Assembly: GCF_900197575.1 (NCBI RefSeq)
Contig: NZ_FZLN01000005.1
Span: forward strand, 1-64,000
Origin: Acinetobacter apis
GTDB lineage: Bacteria; Pseudomonadota; Gammaproteobacteria; Pseudomonadales; Moraxellaceae
Length of the DNA stretch: 64,000 nt
Reading direction: 5' to 3'
Both the position numbers and the translations under genes were made by a program. The notes beneath the pieces were generated by a model. The model did no database searches and had not been told where the DNA came from. It was given only the letters and a program-made list of their open reading frames with translations. Shown here piece by piece: positions 49,388-57,376 of this stretch; position 1 is the stretch's first letter; the number at the start of each line of letters is the position of its first letter.

Positions 49388-50650
49388 CTATGACCGTGTA
49401 TAGGTTGATGGTTTAAACATGCGAAGATGAGTATCCCAAATCAAACCGTGTTTATAAAAGTAATTAAAGACCGTTAAAGACATCAATTCGGTACATAAAA
49501 TGGCAAAAATTGCCCCATGTAAACCATAATAATGGATTGCTGTTGCTGTTAAGCCAAGGTTAAACAAGACTAATATTAAGGTTTTTTTATGCAAATAATC
49601 ATAGGCATTGAATTTAATAAGGTATTTTTCCGCAACAGTCGATAGTCCTGAAAATAAAGTGACAACGACTGCAAGCAATAAAATTTGGTTCACTTGGTCA
49701 TAAGCTTGCCCATATAACCAATGCACAATGTGCTGACCAAAAAGCGCAAAAAAACCTAAGGCAGACAACGCAACACATGCCACTAAGGTATTGAGTTGAG
49801 CCACCATTTTCTGGCTGCGCTGAAGGTCATTTTCTGCATAAATTTGCGTTAAAAATGATGAAATTAAAGCATTTAAGACAAAATAAAAGCTACCACCTAA
49901 GGTCATTGCAACAGTATATACACCCAAGTCATGCTGAGATGATAAGCCTAAAAACAACTGCGAGGTTTTAGTAAAAATTGCAACCGACAAGCTATATAAA
50001 ACAAGTTTTCGCCCAACGCCAAGCATATAACCTTGATATTTTTTAATTTTATACTGCACAGATTGCGTTGGTGTCACTTTTCTTTGTGCAAATAAATAAC
50101 GTCTTAATACATAAGGAACAAGTGTCACTAGCACAATCGGAACACTTAAATAGCTGACTGGCAACTCAAAATAAGCAATTCCATAACGCACAAGTAAGCT
50201 CATTAAAATGGCTACGACATTACACCATGTATTTAAATATGATTGCAGTGTGGCGTTAAAATAAATGCTATATACATCATGTAATGCAAAAAACACAGCA
50301 ATGCATGAGGCAATGGAAAATACAAAAGTTAAGTGGTCAACTTTAAAATATAAATAGATCAATACCACAGAGGCAAATACTGCATAAAGTGCATTACGCA
50401 TATATTTGGTGGCTTCAATAATCCGCTCACCTGTTTTTGGGTTTTTGCTGGTTTTTTGAAAAATAATATTGTCTGAACCAAACATAGCAAGCGTTTGAAC
50501 AATCGCAAAAATAGATGTAGCGAAGGTCAGCTTCCCAAAGTTTTCAGGTCCGATATAGCGTGCAACAAATGACGTCACAAAAATTAAGCCGATAATAGAC
50601 AATAATTTTTCGGACATCATCCAAATTGAATTGCGATAGACCTTGTTCAT
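49388..50650 (-). CDS. wzx: Oligosaccharide flippase Wzx
   Basis: A 420-residue polytopic protein of the polysaccharide transport (PST/MOP) family with about twelve hydrophobic helices. The N-terminus NSIWMMSEKLLSIIGLIFVT and the following SFVARYIGPENFGKLTFATS are characteristic of Wzx. It flips the finished undecaprenyl-linked oligosaccharide across the inner membrane. It is the only multi-spanning protein of the locus, so no Wzy polymerase accompanies it. It follows gna by 5 bases. It could serve capsule, O-antigen-like or protein glycosylation pathways. Confidence 0.9.
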   Translation of the reverse strand: MNKVYRNSIWMMSEKLLSIIGLIFVTSFVARYIGPENFGKLTFATSIFAIVQTLAMFGSDNIIFQKTSKNPKTGERIIEATKYMRNALYAVFASVVLIYLYFKVDHLTFVFSIASCIAVFFALHDVYSIYFNATLQSYLNTWCNVVAILMSLLVRYGIAYFELPVSYLSVPIVLVTLVPYVLRRYLFAQRKVTPTQSVQYKIKKYQGYMLGVGRKLVLYSLSVAIFTKTSQLFLGLSSQHDLGVYTVAMTLGGSFYFVLNALISSFLTQIYAENDLQRSQKMVAQLNTLVACVALSALGFFALFGQHIVHWLYGQAYDQVNQILLLAVVVTLFSGLSTVAEKYLIKFNAYDYLHKKTLILVLFNLGLTATAIHYYGLHGAIFAILCTELMSLTVFNYFYKHGLIWDTHLRMFKPSTYTRS

Positions 50651-50655
50651 TCATT

Positions 50656-51933
50656 TTATAATCGGATATCTACATCATGTTTTGGCATGACATATTTGAG
50701 GTCATATAAGACAAAATTATCTTTTGCCATTTTTTCAATATCTTGGCGAACAAGGGTTTTAAACTGCTGATGTGCCACAGCAATGACCACAGCATCATAA
50801 TAATGACTTTTCGGCTCGCTGACTAAATCAAGTTGATACTCTTGGTATACTTCACCGGCATCGACCCAAGGATCATAGACATCAACTTCAATATGATAAT
50901 CTTTCAGTTCATGCACAATATCAATAATTTTGGTATTACGAACATCTGGACAGTTTTCTTTAAAACTTAATCCCAAAATTAATACTTTGGCTTCCTCAAC
51001 CTGAATGCGTTTTTTCACCATGGTTTTAACCAACTGGGTAACGACATAACCTGCCATACCGTCATTTAGACGGCGACCTGCTAAAATAATTTCAGGGTGA
51101 TAACCAATCGCTTGTGCTTTATGCGTTAAATAATATGGGTCAACACCAATACAATGCCCACCAACTAAACCGGGACGAAATGGTAAAAAATTCCATTTGG
51201 TCCCTGCTGCTTTGAGCACTTCTTCTGTATCAATGTTCATTTTATTAAAGATAAGTGCCAACTCATTAATCAATGCAATATTGACATCACGTTGGGTGTT
51301 TTCAATGACTTTGGCCGCTTCAGCCACTTTAATACTGCTGGCTTGATAAGTGCCTGCTTCAATAATTAAACGATATACTGCATCAACATAGTCTGCAATT
51401 TCTGGTGTCGAACCTGCTGTAATTTTTAAAATGTTGGTGACACGGTGCTGTTTATCACCCGGGTTAATTCGCTCAGGACTATAGCCTGCAAAAAAATCTT
51501 GATTAAAGGTTAAACCTGACAATTGCTCTAAAATAGGAATACAAACTTCTTCCGTTGCACCTGGGTAAACCGTTGACTCATATACCACCACATCCCCTTT
51601 TTTAAGCACTTTTGCAATGCTGGTTGATGCTTTTATCAATGGGGTTAAGTCCGGCTGCTTAAATTCATCAATCGGTGTTGGCACAGTCACAATAAAAAAA
51701 TTACATGCTGTTAAATCATCTATTGAAGTTGTGAATGACAAATGCGTGGCTTGTTTTAATTCATCTGAGGTGGTTTCTAAGGTGTGATCTTCACCACGGC
51801 GTAAATCATCAATTCTTTTTTGGTGGATATCAAACCCGAGCGTTGCGACCTTTTTTCCAAATTCTACTGCCAAAGGTAGACCCACATAGCCTAAACCCAC
51901 AATAGCAATTTTGAGATTATCCAGTTGCAACAT
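50656..51933 (-). CDS. gna: UDP-N-acetylglucosamine 6-dehydrogenase (Gna/TviB/WbpO type)
   Basis: A 425-residue nucleotide-sugar dehydrogenase that oxidises UDP-GlcNAc (or UDP-GalNAc) to the uronic acid. The start is taken at [18 protein letters not shown]; in-frame ATGs 12 and 21 bases upstream are possible but lack spaced ribosome-binding sites. The NAD motif [16 protein letters not shown] is near residue 13. The catalytic Lys/Asn region is [20 protein letters not shown], and the nucleophilic Cys is present in [18 protein letters not shown] near 260. It is the first gene of the leftward operon. With the downstream epimerase it should produce UDP-GalNAcA. Unlike Ugd of the same locus it keeps all catalytic residues. 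Confidence 0.92.
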   Translation of the reverse strand: MLQLDNLKIAIVGLGYVGLPLAVEFGKKVATLGFDIHQKRIDDLRRGEDHTLETTSDELKQATHLSFTTSIDDLTACNFFIVTVPTPIDEFKQPDLTPLIKASTSIAKVLKKGDVVVYESTVYPGATEEVCIPILEQLSGLTFNQDFFAGYSPERINPGDKQHRVTNILKITAGSTPEIADYVDAVYRLIIEAGTYQASSIKVAEAAKVIENTQRDVNIALINELALIFNKMNIDTEEVLKAAGTKWNFLPFRPGLVGGHCIGVDPYYLTHKAQAIGYHPEIILAGRRLNDGMAGYVVTQLVKTMVKKRIQVEEAKVLILGLSFKENCPDVRNTKIIDIVHELKDYHIEVDVYDPWVDAGEVYQEYQLDLVSEPKSHYYDAVVIAVAHQQFKTLVRQDIEKMAKDNFVLYDLKYVMPKHDVDIRL

Positions 51934-52215
51934 ATCCAGCTTCATCCTAACCATAAATCATTTTAAAGGTATCATGCCATATGATACAGCTGTTAATATA
52001 ACAGAAATTCAAATGAATTTTTTTGTTAAAGTGTGCATAACAAATGAAATAATAAAGCGTTATTTTAAACACACTATGACTGCTTTTCTGTTTATCCGTT
52101 AAGCTTTCACACAAAAAGCATATTGTTTGCATACAATACGTTATATGCTTATCCTTAAAGAAAGAATACGCTCTCTTTAAGGCGTATATGACGTGTTATA
52201 TTTTAGGATGTTCTC

Positions 52216-52905
52216 ATGAGTAAAGTTTTACCCGTTTCGGTTGCTTTAGTTTTAAGCACGATTGCACTTCTTCCTGTTGCATGTTCAAAACATGATGATG
52301 CAGAAAAAAAAGTAAAAACCCAAAAAAGTACGAATCCGCTTGAAGTTTTAAGCTATGCACAAGGCTTCCAGCTTGGCGCACAGCTTCCTGCTGAGATTAA
52401 TACCAAGCAACTTGCTAAAGGGATCGAAGACGGTAAGTCTCATAAAGATCCTGTATATACAGAAGAAGAAATTAAAACTGCATTTACAGCGTATCAAAAA
52501 ACGATTGAACAAAAATCAAAAGCTTTAGCTGAAAAGAATGAAAGTTTCCTTGCAACCAATGGCAAGAAATCAGACATTAAAACAACGGCTTCTGGTCTGC
52601 AATACAAGATTGTCAAAGAAGGTACTGGCAAGGTGGCAACACCAACTTCGACTGTGAAAGTGAACTACGAAGGTAAGTTGGTCGATGGCACTGTATTTGA
52701 CAGCACGTTTGCCCGTAAAGAGCCTGCAGAATTACCATTAGGTTCAACCATTCCAGGTTGGGTTGAAGGTCTACCTTTAATTAAAGAAGGTGGTAGCATC
52801 ATGTTATATGTACCTGCAAAACTTGGTTATGGCGACCGTGATGTTGGTAATATCCCAGCAAACAGCGTTTTGATCTTCAAGGTTGAGCTACTCGAAGTCA
52901 AATAA
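52216..52905 (+). CDS. fkpA: FKBP-type peptidyl-prolyl isomerase, lipoprotein
   Basis: A 229-residue periplasmic folding helper. The signal sequence ends in a lipobox, LLPVAC, so C23 should be lipidated. Residues about 40-110 form the helical FKBP N-terminal dimerisation domain (SYAQGFQLGAQLP ... GIEDGKSH). Residues about 130-229 form the FKBP domain (KVNYEGKLVDGTVFDSTFAR, PGWVEGLPLIKEGG, LGYGDRDVGNIPANSVLIFKVELLEV). In A. baumannii this gene is the conserved flank of the capsule locus. Here it lies 282 bases from gna with nothing between. A terminator follows and a second FKBP gene comes next. Confidence 0.93.
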   Translation: MSKVLPVSVALVLSTIALLPVACSKHDDAEKKVKTQKSTNPLEVLSYAQGFQLGAQLPAEINTKQLAKGIEDGKSHKDPVYTEEEIKTAFTAYQKTIEQKSKALAEKNESFLATNGKKSDIKTTASGLQYKIVKEGTGKVATPTSTVKVNYEGKLVDGTVFDSTFARKEPAELPLGSTIPGWVEGLPLIKEGGSIMLYVPAKLGYGDRDVGNIPANSVLIFKVELLEVK

Positions 52906-52911
52906 AAAAAT

Positions 52912-52945
52912 ATGAAGAGTAACCTTTGTTACTCTTCATTTTAAT
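52912..52945 (+). terminator. Terminator after fkpA
   Basis: ATGAAGAGTAAC (52912-52923) pairs perfectly with GTTACTCTTCAT (52928-52939) around CTTT, followed by TTTAATT. It separates the two FKBP genes. Confidence 0.85.
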
Positions 52946-52960
52946 TCACAGGTGATGATA

Positions 52961-53662
52961 ATGAATAAAACTTTAATCGCTGCTCTTACCGTCACTGGGT
53001 TATCAAGCTCACTATGGGCAGCTTCGCCAACCGCTGTTAATCCACAAAGTTCATTAAGTGAGCAAGCAGGATACAGCTTTGGTTATTTGCTGGGTAAAAA
53101 TAACTCTGAAGCATTACAAGGTATTAACCTTGAATCGTTAATCCAAGGATTAACTGCTGCATCGCGTAATCAGCAGCCTGCTTTGTCAGAAGAACAGATG
53201 GGTAAAGCGCTTTCAAGCTATAAAAAACAAGCAGAAGCCAAAGAATTTCTTGAGTTAAAACAACAAACAGAAAAAAACACACAAATTAGTCAGACCTTTT
53301 TAGAAAACAATGCAAAGCAGCCTCAAGTTATTACCACAAAAACAGGCTTGCAATACATTACACTTCAAGCAGGACAAGGCATTTCTCCACAGCCCACCAG
53401 CACAGTGACCATTAACTATGAAGGGCGCTTAATTGACGGTACCGTGTTTGACAGTTCAATTGCTCGTCAACAACCTGTGACATTGCAAGTAGGTGATGTA
53501 GTCACTGGTTTAGCACAAGGCTTACTGCTCATGAAAGAAGGCGGAAAAGCACGCTTTTTTGTACCACCACAGCTAGGTTATGGCACCATTGGTGCAGGTG
53601 ATGCAATTCAGCCGAACAGCACACTCATTTTTGACGTTGAATTGGTCAAAGTGGATCAATAA
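52961..53662 (+). CDS. FKBP-type peptidyl-prolyl isomerase, periplasmic
   Basis: A 233-residue paralogue of the preceding gene. The start is at MNKTLIAALTVTG, with AGGTGA 5 bases upstream; earlier in-frame GTG and ATG codons overlap that site. It has a cleavable signal peptide ending SLWA rather than a lipobox, so it should be soluble in the periplasm. The N-terminal FKBP domain covers about 30-110. The catalytic domain contains TINYEGRLIDGTVFDSSIAR, VVTGLAQGLLLMKEGGKARFFVPPQLGYG and NSTLIFDVELV. Tandem duplication of fkpA with one lipidated and one soluble product is the simplest reading. Confidence 0.9.
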   Translation: MNKTLIAALTVTGLSSSLWAASPTAVNPQSSLSEQAGYSFGYLLGKNNSEALQGINLESLIQGLTAASRNQQPALSEEQMGKALSSYKKQAEAKEFLELKQQTEKNTQISQTFLENNAKQPQVITTKTGLQYITLQAGQGISPQPTSTVTINYEGRLIDGTVFDSSIARQQPVTLQVGDVVTGLAQGLLLMKEGGKARFFVPPQLGYGTIGAGDAIQPNSTLIFDVELVKVDQ

Positions 53663-53696
53663 CATATTATTGTATTGTTGATCAGTAAATTGAACT

Positions 53697-53722
53697 AAAA
53701 AGCCCCTAAACTAGGGGCTTTT
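53697..53722. terminator. Bidirectional terminator between FKBP gene and murJ
   Basis: AAAAAGCCCCTA and TAGGGGCTTTT form a GC-rich stem with a 3-base loop. It lies between two converging genes. Confidence 0.92.
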
Positions 53723-53727
53723 AAAAT

Positions 53728-55272
53728 TTAGTCGTGACGTAAATCTCTCACGCGAAATCCTGCAATGAATAAAGCCACCACATAAGCAATCACACCAATA
53801 CAGCATAATCCAATCAATTGCCCTATGCGTAACCATTGTGATAAGTCGCTTTGGTAATAATGCAGCCCCACCAATAAGCCTGCTATTAATGCTAAATTGG
53901 CAATGGTGTATTGGATTGCAATTTTTTTCCAATGTCCGCCAAAACGGTAAATACCACGCTGGTGTAAATAAAAATACAATAAGCCTGCGTTCATAAGTGC
54001 CGAAATAGAAGAAGATGCAGCCAATGCCATATGCGGCGCATGCCAATCAATATATTTAAACAGCGTAATTAAAACCACATTACTGATGGCATTGGTAGCG
54101 ACTGCAATCAATCCAACACGAACAGGGGTTTTGGTGTCTTGCTGTGCATAGAACCCTGGAGCAAATACTTTAATCAGCATAAATGCCAATACACCACCAC
54201 TCATACACTGCAATGCCAATGCAGTCATATGGGTATCTTCAACGGTAAATTCGCCGCGCTGAAACAAGGATTGAATAATCGGGGTCGACAGCATAAATAA
54301 AGCAATACTGGCAGGTACACCCACCAAAATAATGACCCGTGCAGCCCAATCAATCATAGCTTTAAATTTTTCAGTGTTTTGTTCTGCATGACGTGCTGAC
54401 AGCGATGGTAAAATGACTGTACCAATCGCAACACCAATTAAACCCAAAGGCAGTTCAGTCATCCGCTCAGCACTGTATAACCATGAAACAGAACCATCTT
54501 GCATAAACGATGCCCAAACTGTATTTAATAGCAGATTGATTTGTGTCACCGATACCCCAAATAACGCAGGTAACATCAGCTTTAATATTTTTTTTACACC
54601 CTCATGTTTAAAATCTACTTTAGGGGTAATTAAAAGCTTTTTCCGCCACAACTCTGGAATTTGTATTGCCAACTGAATAAAGCCGGCGATCAATACTGCC
54701 CATCCTAATGACATAATCGGTGTATCGACATAGGGCGTCAGCCACCATGCTGCTGCAATCATGGCAATATTTAAAAGAACTGGCGAAAATGCCGGACTGA
54801 AAAATGAGCCATAGCTATTTAAAATACTGCTTGCAAATGCAGTTAACGACATGAATAGCAAATAAGGAATGGTTAAACGAAACATCTCTACAGCATGAGC
54901 AAACTTTTCAGGATGATCATGAAAGCCGGGTGCGTATATATACACAATCGCAGGTGCTGCAATCATGGCAAGCAAAGTAATGGTAGACATCATCACCAAT
55001 AAGCAGCCAAACACACGACTAATCAAAATTTGTACTTCTGCATGCAAGCGTTCGCTTTTATATTCAGTCAGTACAGGAATAAATGCTTGTGAGAATGCAC
55101 CTTCTGCAAAAAGTCGCCTAAAAAAGTTAGGAATTCGAAATGCCACCACAAAAACGTCAAACTCTTTACTTGCCCCAAATACAGTGAGTAACACCATATC
55201 TCTAAGCAATCCAAGTACACGTGATAACATCGTCATTGTACTTACAACAAATGTCGATCGCCACAGCGCCAT
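53728..55272 (-). CDS. murJ: Lipid II flippase MurJ
   Basis: A 514-residue MOP-superfamily protein with about fourteen hydrophobic helices that moves lipid II to the periplasmic face for peptidoglycan synthesis. Diagnostic segments are STMTMLSRVLGLLRDMVL near residue 11, AFRIPNFFRRLFAEGAFSQAFIPVL near 44, ILNSYGSFFSPAFSPVLLNI near 146 and LPLGLIGVAIGTVILPSLSARHA near 271. It is also known as mviN. The start ATG has no competing upstream option. It is separated from ampD by 54 bases, and both run leftward, so cell-wall synthesis and recycling genes are neighbours. Confidence 0.95.
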   Translation of the reverse strand: MALWRSTFVVSTMTMLSRVLGLLRDMVLLTVFGASKEFDVFVVAFRIPNFFRRLFAEGAFSQAFIPVLTEYKSERLHAEVQILISRVFGCLLVMMSTITLLAMIAAPAIVYIYAPGFHDHPEKFAHAVEMFRLTIPYLLFMSLTAFASSILNSYGSFFSPAFSPVLLNIAMIAAAWWLTPYVDTPIMSLGWAVLIAGFIQLAIQIPELWRKKLLITPKVDFKHEGVKKILKLMLPALFGVSVTQINLLLNTVWASFMQDGSVSWLYSAERMTELPLGLIGVAIGTVILPSLSARHAEQNTEKFKAMIDWAARVIILVGVPASIALFMLSTPIIQSLFQRGEFTVEDTHMTALALQCMSGGVLAFMLIKVFAPGFYAQQDTKTPVRVGLIAVATNAISNVVLITLFKYIDWHAPHMALAASSSISALMNAGLLYFYLHQRGIYRFGGHWKKIAIQYTIANLALIAGLLVGLHYYQSDLSQWLRIGQLIGLCCIGVIAYVVALFIAGFRVRDLRHD

Positions 55273-55326
55273 GTTTTATCCCTAATTATTTTTAAATAAC
55301 ATACAAATCAAAAAAATTGATTCCCT

Positions 55327-55902
55327 TTATTTCGTCAGTGCATCTGACTTTATTGTTCTCAACAACGTTCGAAAATGATTCCACTCAAAAAAAGGTCCTG
55401 GATCTGTTTTTCGAATTGGTGCCACATCTGAATGACCCGCAAGATGAATTGCTTTAGGGTATTCTTGCTGAATGGCCTGAACGACATGTGCCAAAACCTC
55501 GTATTGTATTGGTTCAAATGCAGTGTCATCACTGCCTTCAAGCTCAATACCAATCGAATAATCATTACATTCAGGCTTACCCAAATAGGTAGAACGCCCT
55601 GCATGCCACGCTCGATCTGCAAAGTTCACACACTGTATCACCTCACCTGTTCTTAAAATGACCAAGTGTGCCGACACTTGTAATCCTTTTAATGTTTGGA
55701 AATATGGGTGCACCGTATAGTCTAGCCTATTTTGAAAAAACGCTTCAATATACGGGTTGCCAAACTGAGACGGCGGCAAACTGATATTGTGTATCACAAT
55801 CAGCTGAATTTCTGTATTGGTTGGGCGCTGGTTAAAATTAGGAGAAGGAACCTCACGTGCGCCCTGTAATACGCCGTGATGAATCTGAAAAGGTACTACC
55901 AT
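55327..55902 (-). CDS. ampD: 1,6-anhydro-N-acetylmuramyl-L-alanine amidase AmpD
   Basis: A 191-residue cytoplasmic zinc amidase of peptidoglycan recycling that cuts the peptide from anhydro-muropeptides. The start is the ATG at 55902 (MVVPFQIHHGVLQGAREV); an in-frame TTG six bases upstream is not needed. Zinc ligands are His in LIVIHNISLPPSQFG near residue 37, His in GHSDVAPIRKTDPGPFFEWN near 158, and the following Asp of KTDPGP. RAWHAGRSTY near 103 is typical. Loss of AmpD normally induces AmpC; this copy looks intact. Confidence 0.94.
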   Translation of the reverse strand: MVVPFQIHHGVLQGAREVPSPNFNQRPTNTEIQLIVIHNISLPPSQFGNPYIEAFFQNRLDYTVHPYFQTLKGLQVSAHLVILRTGEVIQCVNFADRAWHAGRSTYLGKPECNDYSIGIELEGSDDTAFEPIQYEVLAHVVQAIQQEYPKAIHLAGHSDVAPIRKTDPGPFFEWNHFRTLLRTIKSDALTK

Positions 55903-56046
55903 GGTCAATCAACTATGATGCAATCTACCAAAAAGATGCAAGAGAATAACACCTTTTAAAATAATTTAAAAAAACTCTTCTTGCCTTAATTTAGGCTTAA
56001 TCATTACAGCGTTATGATTCTTCCAAACTTTTTAGATTAGGCAGTC

Positions 56047-56421
56047 ATGACCATCTATTCACCATTAAAGGGTAAAACGGGGTATAAACGAATATTCAAT
56101 GCATTGTTCTATTCTATTTCAGGACTGCGTTGTGCCTTTAAATATGAAGCGGCTTTTCGACAAATTATTTTGTTAAATGTGTTTTTAATTCCACTGAGTT
56201 TATGTCTAGATATTTCCAAAGTTGAGCATATCTTACTCATTATTATTGGTTTAAATGCAATTGTTATCGAGCTGTTTAACTCAGCGATTGAAGCTGCCAT
56301 TGATCGAATTTCATTAGAACATCATCCTTTGTCTAAAATTGCCAAAGACATGGGAAGCGCTGCACAATTGATTGCGCTTTTAATTATCTGTGTTGGATGG
56401 GCAGGTGTACTTTTATTTTAA
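56047..56421 (+). CDS. dgkA: Diacylglycerol kinase
   Basis: A 124-residue trimeric inner-membrane kinase that recycles diacylglycerol to phosphatidic acid, for example after phosphoglycerol or phosphoethanolamine transfer. It has three membrane helices. Characteristic motifs are the surface helix SGLRCAFKYEAAFRQ near residue 21, the catalytic LFNSAIEAAIDRIS near 76 (with conserved Glu and Asn) and KIAKDMGSAAQ near 98. It is transcribed divergently from ampD and converges with the OmpA-domain gene. Confidence 0.94.
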   Translation: MTIYSPLKGKTGYKRIFNALFYSISGLRCAFKYEAAFRQIILLNVFLIPLSLCLDISKVEHILLIIIGLNAIVIELFNSAIEAAIDRISLEHHPLSKIAKDMGSAAQLIALLIICVGWAGVLLF

Positions 56422-56436
56422 AACGTCAGCCTCAAT

Positions 56437-56470
56437 AAAAAAAGCCGCCTATTGTTAGGCAGCCTTTTTT
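56437..56470. terminator. Bidirectional terminator between dgkA and tpgA-like gene
   Basis: AAAAAAGCCGCCTA pairs with TAGGCAGCCTTTTTT with a one-base bulge, giving a stem followed by T-runs on both strands. Confidence 0.82.
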
Positions 56471-56490
56471 ATTTAAACGTTATAATCAAT

Positions 56491-57294
56491 TTATTTCCAA
56501 TCAATGACAACGCGGCGATTCGGTGCTTGGCATGCAATATTTTGGCTAGTGCGTTGCTGCCCTTTACATTGGTTAAATTGCTGCGTTTTATTGGCTGCTG
56601 TAATTTTAACAATGTTTTGGTTCACACCTAAATTCACCAATTGCTGTGCAACAGTATATGCTCTTGCTTCAGACAGCTTTTGATTATAGCTATACGAACC
56701 AATTGGATCAGTATATGCCGTAATAGTCACGTCATTGGCAGCGGATGTTTTAATGTGATCGGCAATCGCTTGCAGCGGTGTTGATGCAGCTTCAATTGAA
56801 TTTTGATCTGAACGGTCAAATGCAAAAATCACGTAAGCATTTTGTGGCTGTTTAACCGGAACAACCACAGGAACAACAACTGCTTGGTTGTTTACCCCCC
56901 AATCGACCAAGCCTTGACATTCTTCGCCTTTCCACGACAATCTTTCACCAACATAATGCTTGTCAAAATCAATTCTAAGTTGGCAACGTTTATAGTCATG
57001 TGTATTTGGAACACGAATATCTAAAACATAATTCCATGTTCTAACAAAGAAAATACCTTCACTAAATTGTGGATTACCAAGTAAATGACGATATTGATCT
57101 TTGGTTAAACCTGCACTTAAATTCGCTACAGTACCTTGTTCATAACGTGGTACTTGTTTTAAATAGCTGTCTTCAACATCAGGAAACTCGACATCTTTTT
57201 GGTAAGTTGGCTTTTCAGCATACGTTGGCATAATTGATAATAAAGAACTGAAGCCAATTGCAGTACTGAGAAAAAATGCTGATTTTTTATTCAT
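56491..57294 (-). CDS. tpgA: OmpA-domain protein, TpgA-like partner of the trimeric autotransporter
   Basis: A 267-residue periplasmic/outer-membrane-associated protein. A signal peptide covers residues 1-26. Residues about 50-120 resemble a SmpA/OmlA (BamE-like) fold ([22 protein letters not shown]). Residues about 150-267 are an OmpA-C peptidoglycan-binding domain, with the meso-diaminopimelate ligands Asp and Arg in [21 protein letters not shown]. It directly follows the trimeric adhesin gene on the same strand, 82 bases downstream. In Acinetobacter sp. Tol 5, TpgA encoded next to AtaA has this architecture and anchors the adhesin to peptidoglycan. The symbol is given by that synteny and architecture. 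Confidence 0.85.
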   Translation of the reverse strand: MNKKSAFFLSTAIGFSSLLSIMPTYAEKPTYQKDVEFPDVEDSYLKQVPRYEQGTVANLSAGLTKDQYRHLLGNPQFSEGIFFVRTWNYVLDIRVPNTHDYKRCQLRIDFDKHYVGERLSWKGEECQGLVDWGVNNQAVVVPVVVPVKQPQNAYVIFAFDRSDQNSIEAASTPLQAIADHIKTSAANDVTITAYTDPIGSYSYNQKLSEARAYTVAQQLVNLGVNQNIVKITAANKTQQFNQCKGQQRTSQNIACQAPNRRVVIDWK

Positions 57295-57326
57295 TTTATA
57301 ACACTCTCAAAACAGTGAAAAAGGAA

Positions 57327-57355
57327 GGAAAGCGACTGTGTAACAACCACTTTCC
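57327..57355 (-). promoter_or_regulatory. Intercistronic hairpin between adhesin and tpgA-like gene
   Basis: GGAAAGCG (57327-57334) and CACTTTCC (57348-57355) form an 8-bp stem with one mismatch. On the minus strand it is followed by a pyrimidine-rich stretch. It could attenuate transcription or mark an mRNA processing point that sets the ratio of adhesin to partner. Confidence 0.35.
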
Positions 57356-57376
57356 TCAACTCATTTTGGCTATCGA

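Noticed and set aside
51955..52215. Remnants of wza-wzb-wzc between gna and fkpA
   Set aside because: Both strands were read for Walker motifs, tyrosine tails or Wza-like lipoboxes; nothing recognisable remains in the 260 bases.
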